A stretch of 64,000 nt of DNA from positions 25,351 to 89,350 of the forward strand of contig CAZSFD010000009.1 in NCBI GenBank assembly GCA_964606085.1, read 5' to 3'. Positions within the stretch are counted from its first letter, which is position 1; every line of letters starts with the position of its first letter. Both the position numbers and the translations under genes were made by a program. This document shows positions 1 to 7,131 of the stretch, piece after piece. The notes below the pieces were generated by a model. It was not told the origin of the DNA, searched no databases, and worked only from the letters and a program-made list of their open reading frames with translations. This DNA comes from CAIQJJ01 sp964606085. Its GTDB lineage: Bacteria > Chloroflexota > Anaerolineae > Anaerolineales > UBA4823.

Positions 1-617
1 GCACGCAGGGCAGGTTCGCTGAGCGGGAAAAGAACGCTTTCCCAGGCAGCGCCGCGCAGGCGGCTGAATTGCTGCGGGCGGGTGAGGATGTAGGGGAAGT
101 CTACGTAATACCACAGCGTCAGGCCGGGATGTTCGGCGGCCAGGCGTTCAGCCAGGCGGCGCGTCAGGCGATGATCGACGTGGTAGCCCACACTCACCGG
201 GCTGACGAGGTTGGCCTCGGCAGGGAGCAGGTGGCCTAACTCACTGACCAGTTGTTCGAGCAGCCCGTCTTCGGCAGGGTGAACGGGGCTGTAAAGGGCT
301 GCTTCAGATGCGTAGAGGTGTGTGCCGTGTGGGTCGGTGCGGTAAATGCAATCAGGGATGGAGAAGTGGCGGGGTGTGGCCCCCAGAATGCCGCAGGATG
401 CCAGGTCTTCGGCCCGGCGGGTCTGGGTGGCTGCTGGGCCAGTCTGCCAACGTGCATGAATTCCCTCTGCAAAGGGGGAAAACCCTCCTGGTGGTGGGTC
501 TCCAGCGCAGAGCGTCCAGATTTGCACGGTCTCACCTGATTGCGATTGTTGCCAGGCCAACCCCCCGCAGGATAGGGCAATATCATCAAAGTGTGGGGAG
601 AGATAGACCCAGAACAT
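1..617 (-). CDS. PIG-L (LmbE-like) deacetylase, C-terminus beyond the left edge
   Basis: Reading leftward from ATG at 617 gives MFWVYLSPHFDDIALSCGG and stays open for 205 codons to the window edge. The SPHFDD motif (residues 7-12) is the N-terminal zinc and catalytic signature of the PIG-L/LmbE family (usual form A/S-H-P-D-D), and HVDH at 146-149 matches the second metal-ligand motif H-x-D-H. The family removes N-acetyl groups from GlcNAc-type sugars, for example in mycothiol, bacillithiol, GPI or lincomycin pathways. The substrate here cannot be told. There is no clear Shine-Dalgarno before the ATG. The true C-terminus is missing. Confidence 0.85.
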   Translation of the reverse strand, partial: MFWVYLSPHFDDIALSCGGLAWQQSQSGETVQIWTLCAGDPPPGGFSPFAEGIHARWQTGPAATQTRRAEDLASCGILGATPRHFSIPDCIYRTDPHGTHLYASEAALYSPVHPAEDGLLEQLVSELGHLLPAEANLVSPVSVGYHVDHRLTRRLAERLAAEHPGLTLWYYVDFPYILTRPQQFSRLRGAAWESVLFPLSEPALR

Positions 618-722
618 GGGGTATTTATACCACAAAGGTCTGAATTTGATCAAAACCGAGAATTTCGACAACCTTTCTCTTAATTAAATACAGCCCCACG
701 CGAATGGTATGGGGCTGCTGGT

Positions 723-807
723 GTGAAAATGGCTCGTGGCGCAAGTCTCTGACTTGCGAGCGTTCGCAAACCAAAGGTTTGCGCCACGGTAGCCAGCCAA
801 TTTTCAC
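723..807. repeat. Long imperfect inverted repeat, REP-like
   Basis: GTGAAAAT(723) and ATTTTCAC(ends 807) form the outer arms, followed inward by GGCT/AGCC and GTGGCGCAA/TTGCGCCAC. Inside are two small dyads, GCAAGTCtctGACTTGC and GCAAACCaaaGGTTTGC. It lies in the 618-952 gene-free stretch. The arms are too long for a simple terminator and no T-run follows. Confidence 0.6.
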
Positions 808-842
808 TCATTGAAGCTGCAGGTAAATGCCCGGCATGGCGA

Positions 843-919
843 CTGAGCGAAGTCGAAGGATGCGGTCTCGATCTCGAACAGGCGTTTTCTCACCCACACG
901 GTACTTCGACTACGCTCAG
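843..919. repeat. Inverted repeat CTGAGCGAAGTCGAAG / CTTCGACTACGCTCAG
   Basis: Two 16-nt arms with one mismatch face each other across about 45 nt. Similar 'CTTCGACTTCGCTCAG' dyads are a recurring dispersed intergenic element in many environmental bacterial genomes (general knowledge, not checked). No gene is visible in this spacer. Confidence 0.55.
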
Positions 920-952
920 GACGCCCTATCGAAACAGTATTCAAATCAGGCG

Positions 953-1771
953 TTAGCGCCGCGTGGCGGTGTTGTTGTGCGAGGAACCACTGGCAGAAAG
1001 TGGGTGGTAGGTTGGCTCTGGGCGGCTGTAAGTTGGTTCTGGATCTGGAGGCGCAGGGGCTGTCTTGGGGGCCGGCTGATAGGCGGCTGGGGGCATGGAT
1101 TTCACCACCTGGCCGACATTGTTGGCATTGATCGAGCGTCCAAAGGAAGCTGGCTGGACTTTTGGCGTTGCAGGCCGAGAAGCCGGGCGAGATGCGGGTT
1201 TTGGGGTTTTGATGTGCGGGATGAATTCTTCAGGTGGCTGCGAACGCTGACGCCGCACGCTCAACAGACCAAATAAGCGTTCGCCGGCCACACAAAATGT
1301 GCCGATGATCAACACCCGTGTCAACCAAACCATGGCGGCCACAAAGACCGGCACGATCTTGAGCAAGGTGGGCTGCGGGATAACCGCCCCACCCATGGAC
1401 TGGTGATTGGCGATTGCCACCGAAACGCCCCACCAGGTGAGCAGGGCATTCATGCCCGCCGCCAGCAGCCAGGCGCCAAACAGATACCACACTTCCACCG
1501 GCTCATCGGCGCCGCGCTGCGGGGTGAACAGACGTGCCACACCGGCGAAATCTATACAGCAGAACGCTATCGCCAGGATAGTGGCCCAGCGGACGCCCAG
1601 GAAGTGCAGATCGCCCAAGACATCGTTGAGGGCAAATTCGGTGGTGCTGTAGTTGAAGGTCTCGAAAGCCAGTAAGGCCATAAAGATCAGCCCACCGAAG
1701 ATTACGGCCCGGCGAAATAAGACTTCCTGCAACAGCGCCCCAGGATTGGGAGAACGAGGGAAGCGGCTCAT
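953..1771 (-). CDS. Four-helix membrane protein with proline-rich tail, possibly SOS-regulated
   Basis: 272 residues from ATG 1771, chosen because AGGAG lies just upstream. An earlier in-frame ATG at 1813 adds 14 residues without a ribosome site. Four hydrophobic helices are visible (about residues 20-40, 62-82, 95-120 and 140-165), followed by a roughly 90-residue Pro/Ala/Ser-rich cytoplasmic-looking tail. I recognise no family and assign no function. It is a single-gene unit with its own promoter at 1895-1923, which contains a LexA-like palindrome, so damage-inducible expression is a testable guess. Confidence 0.7.
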   Translation of the reverse strand: MSRFPRSPNPGALLQEVLFRRAVIFGGLIFMALLAFETFNYSTTEFALNDVLGDLHFLGVRWATILAIAFCCIDFAGVARLFTPQRGADEPVEVWYLFGAWLLAAGMNALLTWWGVSVAIANHQSMGGAVIPQPTLLKIVPVFVAAMVWLTRVLIIGTFCVAGERLFGLLSVRRQRSQPPEEFIPHIKTPKPASRPASRPATPKVQPASFGRSINANNVGQVVKSMPPAAYQPAPKTAPAPPDPEPTYSRPEPTYHPLSASGSSHNNTATRR

Positions 1772-1894
1772 ACCATTAACTCCTGCAAGCCTAACCTGCA
1801 TAAAACAGAACAATCAGGGCGCTAACCCAGGAAATCCTTGTTTTTTGTGCAAGGAGTTCACGGGTTAGGCCCTATCGAATTGGGTTGCAGGTTA

Positions 1895-1923
1895 AATATA
1901 GAACATAAGTTCTAAAAAGTCAA
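1895..1923 (-). promoter_or_regulatory. Sigma70-type promoter with LexA-like box in the spacer
   Basis: On the minus strand TTGACT (1923-1918), a 17-nt spacer and TATATT (1900-1895) make a near-consensus promoter for the membrane protein starting at 1771. The spacer holds the perfect dyad TAGAAC-ATAA-GTTCTA (1899-1914). Its core GAAC-N4-GTTC is the known Gram-positive-type LexA box. A repressor bound here would cover both promoter elements. Confidence 0.6.
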
Positions 1924-1987
1924 GGGCTATTTCGTTGCAGGTCATTTTTTCTGGGTTTTCAGGTCCTGCCTCTACGACAAAGCTAAA

Positions 1988-2117
1988 TTTCACCGCGAAG
2001 GGCGCGAAGGATTGTTGCTGATTTCACATGCGCCGACGGATATTGAAGCCAACAAGCCTCCAAACCGGACTTGGCGTTGCAATTTTTCTTCGCGACCTTC
2101 GCGTTCTTCGCGGTGAA
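1988..2117. repeat. Inverted repeat with CACCGCGAAG / CTTCGCGGTG arms
   Basis: TTTCACCGCGAAG near 1988 is mirrored by CTTCGCGGTGAA ending at 2117, and both arms are embedded in GCGAAGG/CCTTCGC words. It fills most of the gap between the SEDS gene end (2176) and the promoter at 1895-1923. No ORF is supported here. Confidence 0.5.
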
Positions 2118-2175
2118 GCAACCTTTTTGTGCTGGATGCAGACCCTAAAAGGGTACGCTATTTTTCAGCCGTGCC

Positions 2176-4578
2176 TTAGTGAGCCATGCCGGCAGCTTGC
2201 AAAATCGCATCCCCAATTTCACCTGCAAAGGCTTCGCCGCCCCCCTCCAGCAGCACCACAATCGTCAGCGGCGCGCCCTGCCAATCGGGCAGCGTTCCGC
2301 CCACAAACCAGGTGAGCGGTTTTTCGCCTTCCACCGTGATCACACACTGCCAGGAGTTTTCACCCGTCAGGCTGTCCACGATATGGGCAGCCTCAGCGGT
2401 TTGGAAGATCGGCGTGGATGGGCCTGTTTCGGGCAGCAGCACCCAACCGGCCTGGGGCGTATCCACCGCCAGGACGAGTTGTGGGGCGGGGCTGAGGCCG
2501 CGGTTGGTCAGGGCGGCGGCGACCAACGCCATTTGCAGCGGGCTGGCGCGCAGTTCGACATCCTGGGGAGTGCCAGCGGCAGTTGGCGCGCCGATGGCCG
2601 GGGGGGTGTACAGGCCCAGGGTTTGCGGTGCGACATCTGTGCCGACCAGCAGGCTGCGCAAAAGGGGCTGCACCGGGTAGAGGCCCAATGTGGCGCGGTT
2701 GAAGAGCGGCGCCGTGGGATCGGCCAGCAGCGCTTCACCAAGCTGATCGAGCTGGTTGGCGTCGAAGGTGGGGTGCGAGGCGAGGGCGAGGATTTCGCCG
2801 GTTTCGGCGTTGAGCAGCACGACCGCACCCGCCTGCCTGCCCAGCAATTCATCGGCGGCCTGCTGCAAGTCGTGGTCGAGGCTCAGGCGCACCGCCAGGC
2901 CGGGGGGCGGCTGGCCGTAGAGCAGGTGATTCCACCAGATGGTCAGTCCGCTATTGCCCTGCAGACCGCGCAAATAGGGGTCGAGGCTGGCTTCGAGGCC
3001 GGCCTGCCCGTAGACGGGATGGGTATAGCCGAGTAAGGGACTGAGCGCCGGATAGTGATAGCGCCGGATCAACTCGCCCGGCTGCCCGGCGCTTTCGGCC
3101 AGCGGCACGTTGTTGCGGTCGAGCAGGCTGCCGCGGCGCACGAACCGGTCGGAAAGGGCGCGGCGGGGATTATCGGTGCGGGTGAGCAGGGCCGGGCCGC
3201 GCACGTAGGCCCACCAGCCTGAAACGAGCGCCACGGCCGTTAGCCCGGCGAAGAGCAGCAGCGCCAGGTGGCGGTAAGGCTGGGGGGCGAAAGGCATGGG
3301 GGCGGGCCTTTGCAGGATGCGCCCGGCAGTCTCTTCGAGGTGGTCTTCTTCCCCTTGCTCACTGATTTTTATCATCAACAACAGCGCCACGAACGAAATC
3401 AATAAGGATGACCCGCCATACGAAACCAGCGGCAGCGTGACGCCGGTAAGCGGCAACAGGCGCACATTGCCGCCGATGATCAGTACACCCTGGGCGATCA
3501 GATAGGCCGTCAGCCCGGCGGCCAGGAGGCGTCGAAACGGGTCGCCGACGCCCAGGGCCAGGCGAATGCCGCGTTGGGCCAGGATCAGCAGGATACCCAG
3601 CAGCAAAACCACTCCCACCAGCCCGCCCTCTTCGGCAATGGCGGCGAAGATAAAATCGGAGTGCGCCACGGGGACAAAACCGGGGCTGCCCATGCCGGGG
3701 CCGCGACCGAGCAGCCCGCCGTTGGCTACGGCTAACAAGGATTGGACAATCTGATAGGAACGCCCACTGGGATCGAGCCAGGGGTTGAGCCAGGCCTCTA
3801 CACGCAGGCGTACCACGTCGAACAGGGCGTAACCGGCCAGGCCGGCCAGCGCCATGCTCACCAGGCTGGCGGCCAGCACGCGCCACTGGCCGGTGGCGAC
3901 ATAAATGATGGTTGCATACAAAAAGAGCAAAATCGAAGCTGTGCCCAGGTCGCGCTGCGCCAGCATAAGCGCCAGGGCGAGGGTGGTCATCACGAGGGTG
4001 GGGGCGAGGAGCGGCAGGTTGGCAGGGGGCAACTTTTCGGCCAGATACGCGGCAAGATAGATAACCAGCAGCAGTTTGAGCGGTTCGGATGGCTGGAAGT
4101 AGAGGCCGCAGCAGCCCAGCCAGAGGCGCGGGCCATAACCGAGCGGGTTGGCGCCGAAGATGAGCGTGGCAGCGGTCAGCAGCAGGCCGGCGCTGAGGGC
4201 GAGATATTTGTAACGGCGCAGAAAATCGAGTTGGGGAGAAAGGCGCAGGCCGAGGGTGAAGAGGCCGCCGCTGACCACCAGCCAGGCAGACTGCCGCAGG
4301 CCCAGCCCCGCATCCAGACGCCAGATTGTCATCAGCCCCCAGCCGGTGAGCAGCGCCAGGAGGGGAATCAGCAACGGGTCGTGGCCGCGCAGCCGCCGCG
4401 CCTGCCTGTGGATCACGGCGTAAACCCCCAGCCAGGCCAGCCAACCCAACCAGTGATCCCGGCGAAAATCCACCTCCCACGACTGCGCCCGCGCCGCCGG
4501 GGAGATCGTCAACGCCGCGGCATACAGGGTGACCACTGCCGCGGCGAGGAGCAATAAGCGAAATTGGATGGCGCGCAC
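2176..4578 (-). CDS. SEDS glycosyltransferase (RodA/FtsW type) fused to a degenerate class B PBP domain
   Basis: About 800 residues. The N-terminal ~430 are a polytopic SEDS protein, the lipid II polymerase family of RodA/FtsW: QSLLAVANGGLLGRG and AHSDFIFAAIAEEGG match family signatures, including the Asp thought to be catalytic. After one more helix, the C-terminal ~340 residues follow the class B PBP fold (RRGSLLDRN, GEILALASHPTFDAN, NRATLGLYP). However, the position of the SxxK motif reads YPVQPLLRS (near residue 630) and no KTG precedes WFVGG, so transpeptidase activity looks lost. GTG 4578, 10 nt after the mtnP stop, is preferred. ATG 4650 would overlap mtnP by 62 nt. Last gene of the FHA operon. 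Confidence 0.85.
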   Translation of the reverse strand: MRAIQFRLLLLAAAVVTLYAAALTISPAARAQSWEVDFRRDHWLGWLAWLGVYAVIHRQARRLRGHDPLLIPLLALLTGWGLMTIWRLDAGLGLRQSAWLVVSGGLFTLGLRLSPQLDFLRRYKYLALSAGLLLTAATLIFGANPLGYGPRLWLGCCGLYFQPSEPLKLLLVIYLAAYLAEKLPPANLPLLAPTLVMTTLALALMLAQRDLGTASILLFLYATIIYVATGQWRVLAASLVSMALAGLAGYALFDVVRLRVEAWLNPWLDPSGRSYQIVQSLLAVANGGLLGRGPGMGSPGFVPVAHSDFIFAAIAEEGGLVGVVLLLGILLILAQRGIRLALGVGDPFRRLLAAGLTAYLIAQGVLIIGGNVRLLPLTGVTLPLVSYGGSSLLISFVALLLMIKISEQGEEDHLEETAGRILQRPAPMPFAPQPYRHLALLLFAGLTAVALVSGWWAYVRGPALLTRTDNPRRALSDRFVRRGSLLDRNNVPLAESAGQPGELIRRYHYPALSPLLGYTHPVYGQAGLEASLDPYLRGLQGNSGLTIWWNHLLYGQPPPGLAVRLSLDHDLQQAADELLGRQAGAVVLLNAETGEILALASHPTFDANQLDQLGEALLADPTAPLFNRATLGLYPVQPLLRSLLVGTDVAPQTLGLYTPPAIGAPTAAGTPQDVELRASPLQMALVAAALTNRGLSPAPQLVLAVDTPQAGWVLLPETGPSTPIFQTAEAAHIVDSLTGENSWQCVITVEGEKPLTWFVGGTLPDWQGAPLTIVVLLEGGGEAFAGEIGDAILQAAGMAH

Positions 4579-4588
4579 CGGCAACCTG

Positions 4589-5485
4589 CTAACCGAGATA
4601 TTTCCCCACCAATAAATCGAGCGAGCGGCGCATATCGGGTGACACGGCATTGGGGGCGGTGATGATGGCGCTGGCGAGGGCGTGGGCGCAGTCGCAGGCG
4701 GGGGCGGGGCTTGCGGGGGCGGCCAGGTCGCGCAGCAGTTGGCGGATGGCGTTTTGAGCGTGCGTGGTGTTTTGGTTGAGGGTCTGGATCACCATCTCAA
4801 CGGTGACGGGGTCTTCGCTGACATGCCAGACATCGTAATCGGTGACGTGGGCGAGGGTGGCGTAGCACAGTTCGGCTTCGCGGGCGAGGAAAATTTCGGG
4901 GCAGGCGGTCATACCGATCAGGGCCATGCCCCACTGCCGGTAGACGTTGGACTCGGCTTTGGTGGAAAAGCGCGGCCCTTCGATGGTGATGAAGGCCCCG
5001 CCGCGATGGGTCACCGCACCGGTGGTTTTGACGGCCCGGTAGAGTTGCTGCGTGAGCGCCGGGCAGTAGGGGTCGGCCACGCTGACATGCGCCACCAGGC
5101 CATCGCCAAAGAAGCTGCGCACGCGGTCATGCGTCAAATCGAACACCTGATCGGGGATGACGATGGCACCGGGGGCGTAATCTTCGCGCAGCGAGCCACA
5201 GGCGCTGATGCTGACCACGCGGGTTGCCCCCAGCGATTTGAGGGCGTAGATGTTGGCGCGATAGGGGATGTGCGTGGGCGTGATGCGGTGGCCGAGGCCA
5301 TGCCGCGCCAGAAAAGCCACGCGCTGCCCTTCGAGCGTGCCGACCACAATTGGGGCGGAAGGTTTGCCAAAGGGGGTGTCGAGGTCAAACGTTTGCACAT
5401 CATCCAGGCCGGCCATTTCATAGAGGCCCGAACCGCCAATGACGGCGAGTAGAGGGGAAGGAGTAAGGGGCATGAAAGACTCCAA
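4589..5485 (-). CDS. mtnP: S-methyl-5'-thioadenosine phosphorylase
   Basis: 298 residues. LAVIGGSGLYEM at the N-terminus, ARHGLGHRITPTHIPYRANI and the phosphate and purine segment ITIEGPRFSTKAE are typical of the PNP/MTAP family 2. DYDVWH late in the protein fits MTA rather than inosine specificity. It cleaves methylthioadenosine with phosphate to adenine and methylthioribose-1-phosphate in methionine and polyamine salvage. Met5 is an alternative start. It sits oddly between FHA proteins and a SEDS-PBP gene with short spacers on both sides, so it is co-transcribed with cell-wall functions. That is context, not evidence of a wall role. Confidence 0.9.
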   Translation of the reverse strand: MESFMPLTPSPLLAVIGGSGLYEMAGLDDVQTFDLDTPFGKPSAPIVVGTLEGQRVAFLARHGLGHRITPTHIPYRANIYALKSLGATRVVSISACGSLREDYAPGAIVIPDQVFDLTHDRVRSFFGDGLVAHVSVADPYCPALTQQLYRAVKTTGAVTHRGGAFITIEGPRFSTKAESNVYRQWGMALIGMTACPEIFLAREAELCYATLAHVTDYDVWHVSEDPVTVEMVIQTLNQNTTHAQNAIRQLLRDLAAPASPAPACDCAHALASAIITAPNAVSPDMRRSLDLLVGKYLG

Positions 5486-5493
5486 AAAATAGA

Positions 5494-5901
5494 TTATGTC
5501 CCCACGCCGATTTCAACGCCGCCGCAGCGAATGACATCGCCGCGGGTGATGACAGTGGGGGTGGTGACGGGTTCGTCGTTGAGCAGGGTGCCGTTGCGCG
5601 AGCGCAGGTCTTCGAGCCACCACTGGTTGTGATGGTACGATAGGCGGGCGTGTTGGGCAGAGACCGTGGCGTCGTCGAGGCGCAGGTTGCAGGCGGCGTC
5701 GCGTCCGATGATCAGGGTGGCGGTGGTGAAGGCGTGCGGGGCGTCAGCGCATACCAGGGTGAGCGGCGCTGGCTGCATGGCGGCCAGCCGCTCGCTCTGA
5801 CGGGTCAGATCACGCCAGAGCAGCCAGAGCATGGCAACCACAAAGGCCAGCAAGCCAAGCGCAAACAAGAAACGGAGGATGAGGAGAAGGGGGCCGCTCA
5901 T
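5494..5901 (-). CDS. Membrane-anchored FHA protein (FhaB-like)
   Basis: 135 residues: a single N-terminal helix (about 5-30), then one forkhead-associated domain (about 60-132) with GRDAACNLRLDD, SAQHARL and SRNGTLLND, the motifs that bind phosphothreonine. Architecture and size match actinobacterial FhaB/FipA, which sits in the fhaA-fhaB-rodA-pbpA cluster. It overlaps the upstream FHA gene by 4 nt. It probably reads Ser/Thr kinase output at the membrane. The only kinase seen in the window is at 16715. Confidence 0.85.
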   Translation of the reverse strand: MSGPLLLILRFLFALGLLAFVVAMLWLLWRDLTRQSERLAAMQPAPLTLVCADAPHAFTTATLIIGRDAACNLRLDDATVSAQHARLSYHHNQWWLEDLRSRNGTLLNDEPVTTPTVITRGDVIRCGGVEIGVGT

Positions 5902-6671
5902 GGCAGGGGCAGTTCGGTGGTATCGTCGAGGGTGTGGGGGGCGTCGTGGCCGAAGATGAGCGTGACGCCCGCCAGGGAGATCACATCGCCGGGCAGCAGG
6001 GCGGCGCTGTGGGTGATACGCTGCCCGTTGACGAAAGTGCCGCCGGTGGAACCGAGGTCAAAAATGGCATAGCGCCCCCGCGTCAGGCGCAGTTGGGCAT
6101 GGCTGCGCGAAACGCGTGGGTCGTTGATCGCCAGGTCGTTATCAGAACGGCGGCCAATGTTGATGACGGGCCTGGTCAGCGTAAACGTCCACTGGCCGTT
6201 GACGATCAGGAAGGCTTCGTCGCTGCCAGCGCCAGCCAGGGCTGCGGGGCGGGCGAGGATGGCGGTGGTGCCGCCGGAACGGCGCGGGAAGATCTGTGCG
6301 GCGAGGCGCATTTCGCCGCGGGCCAGGGCCGGATCGGGGATGATCTCGATGGTAGGGAAGGCTGTGAAGGTAAAGCCGGTTTCTGTGCCGCATTGCTGCA
6401 CATAGGCGGCCAGGTCGTCCAGGCCTTCGGGGTCGGCCTGGGCCAGTTGGGCCGTGGCGGGCGGCAGGTGCAGGGCAAACTGGTTGGGTGCCAGCGCCGC
6501 GCCGTCGTCGCCGGGTTCGGCGTGATCGTGGAGGGCCTGCAAGAGCATGGCCGCCAGGGCGCAGCGTTCGCTATCTCCCCAACGGCCCGAAAACAGGCGC
6601 GCCGTGCTGCCTTCGACCATCGCCCGCAGGCGGGCTTCCATTTGGGCCAGGGCTTCTTCGAGGCGGCTCAT
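5898..6671 (-). CDS. DUF3662-FHA protein (FhaA-like)
   Basis: 257 residues from ATG 6671 (MSRLEEALAQMEARLRAMVEG). The N-terminal ~110 residues resemble the FhaA N-terminal domain (DUF3662), which in actinobacteria interacts with cell-wall proteins. After a linker, an FHA domain (about 180-245) shows GRRSDNDL, SRSHAQLRL and GSTGGTFVNGQ. First gene of the four-gene minus operon FHA-FHA-mtnP-SEDS/PBP. TATAAT ends 8 nt before the ATG, so the message is probably leaderless. An upstream in-frame ATG (6722) would run into the divergent archease start and is not preferred. Confidence 0.85.
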   Translation of the reverse strand: MSRLEEALAQMEARLRAMVEGSTARLFSGRWGDSERCALAAMLLQALHDHAEPGDDGAALAPNQFALHLPPATAQLAQADPEGLDDLAAYVQQCGTETGFTFTAFPTIEIIPDPALARGEMRLAAQIFPRRSGGTTAILARPAALAGAGSDEAFLIVNGQWTFTLTRPVINIGRRSDNDLAINDPRVSRSHAQLRLTRGRYAIFDLGSTGGTFVNGQRITHSAALLPGDVISLAGVTLIFGHDAPHTLDDTTELPLP

Positions 6672-6678
6672 GGGCGTA

Positions 6679-6713
6679 ATTATAGCGGGAAACCCGCTGG
6701 CGCGCGGTATACT
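6679..6713. promoter_or_regulatory. Divergent leaderless-type -10 elements
   Basis: TATAAT on the minus strand (6684-6679) and TATACT on the plus strand (6708-6713) each lie exactly 7 nt from the ATG of fhaA (6671) and archease (6721). Transcription would then start at or next to the start codons. Neither gene has a Shine-Dalgarno, which agrees with leaderless initiation. Confidence 0.55.
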
Positions 6714-6720
6714 CGGCGCC

Positions 6721-7131
6721 ATGCAAACCGAGCGCGGCTACAACGAAATTCAACACACTGCCGATTGGGAATTGGAAGTGTGGGCGCCCGACCTGCCCGG
6801 CCTGTTCGAGCAGGCGGCGCGCGGCATGTGCGCCTTGCAAGATATTCAAATTCACCCCCAGCCGCGCCTGGCGCGGCAGATTGAAATCACCGCGCCAGAC
6901 TGCGAAAGCCTGCTGGTCAAATTCCTGAACGAACTGCTCTACCAGAACGAGCATGACGGCCTGGGTTTCGACGCTTACCAAATTTCTGTGGCTGCCGAAC
7001 AGGTGCAGGCAACCGTGAGCGGGGCGCAGATTGCCCACCAGGCCAGGCAGATCAAGGCCGTGACGTATCACAACCTGGAAATCCGCCAGACCGCACGGGG
7101 GTTTGAGACGAGGGTGGTTTTCGATGTGTGA
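6721..7131 (+). CDS. Archease
   Basis: 136 residues, start YNEIQHTADWELEVWAPDLPG typical of archease (Y-x-x-I-x-H-T-A-D). The acidic metal-site residues and the C-terminal KAVTYHNLEI motif are present. Archease activates the RNA ligase RtcB by promoting its guanylylation. No rtcB lies in this window. Start chosen at ATG 6721, with TATACT 7 nt upstream. The next gene overlaps its stop codon by 8 nt. Confidence 0.9.
   Translation: MQTERGYNEIQHTADWELEVWAPDLPGLFEQAARGMCALQDIQIHPQPRLARQIEITAPDCESLLVKFLNELLYQNEHDGLGFDAYQISVAAEQVQATVSGAQIAHQARQIKAVTYHNLEIRQTARGFETRVVFDV

Noticed and set aside
236..643. Open frames of 95-117 codons on both strands at the left edge
   Set aside because: They overlap the PIG-L deacetylase frame, which has the family metal motifs. 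The others are out-of-frame readings.
3742..4557. Plus-strand open frames opposite the SEDS-PBP gene
   Set aside because: Gln/Gly/Glu-rich shadow translations of the membrane protein gene.
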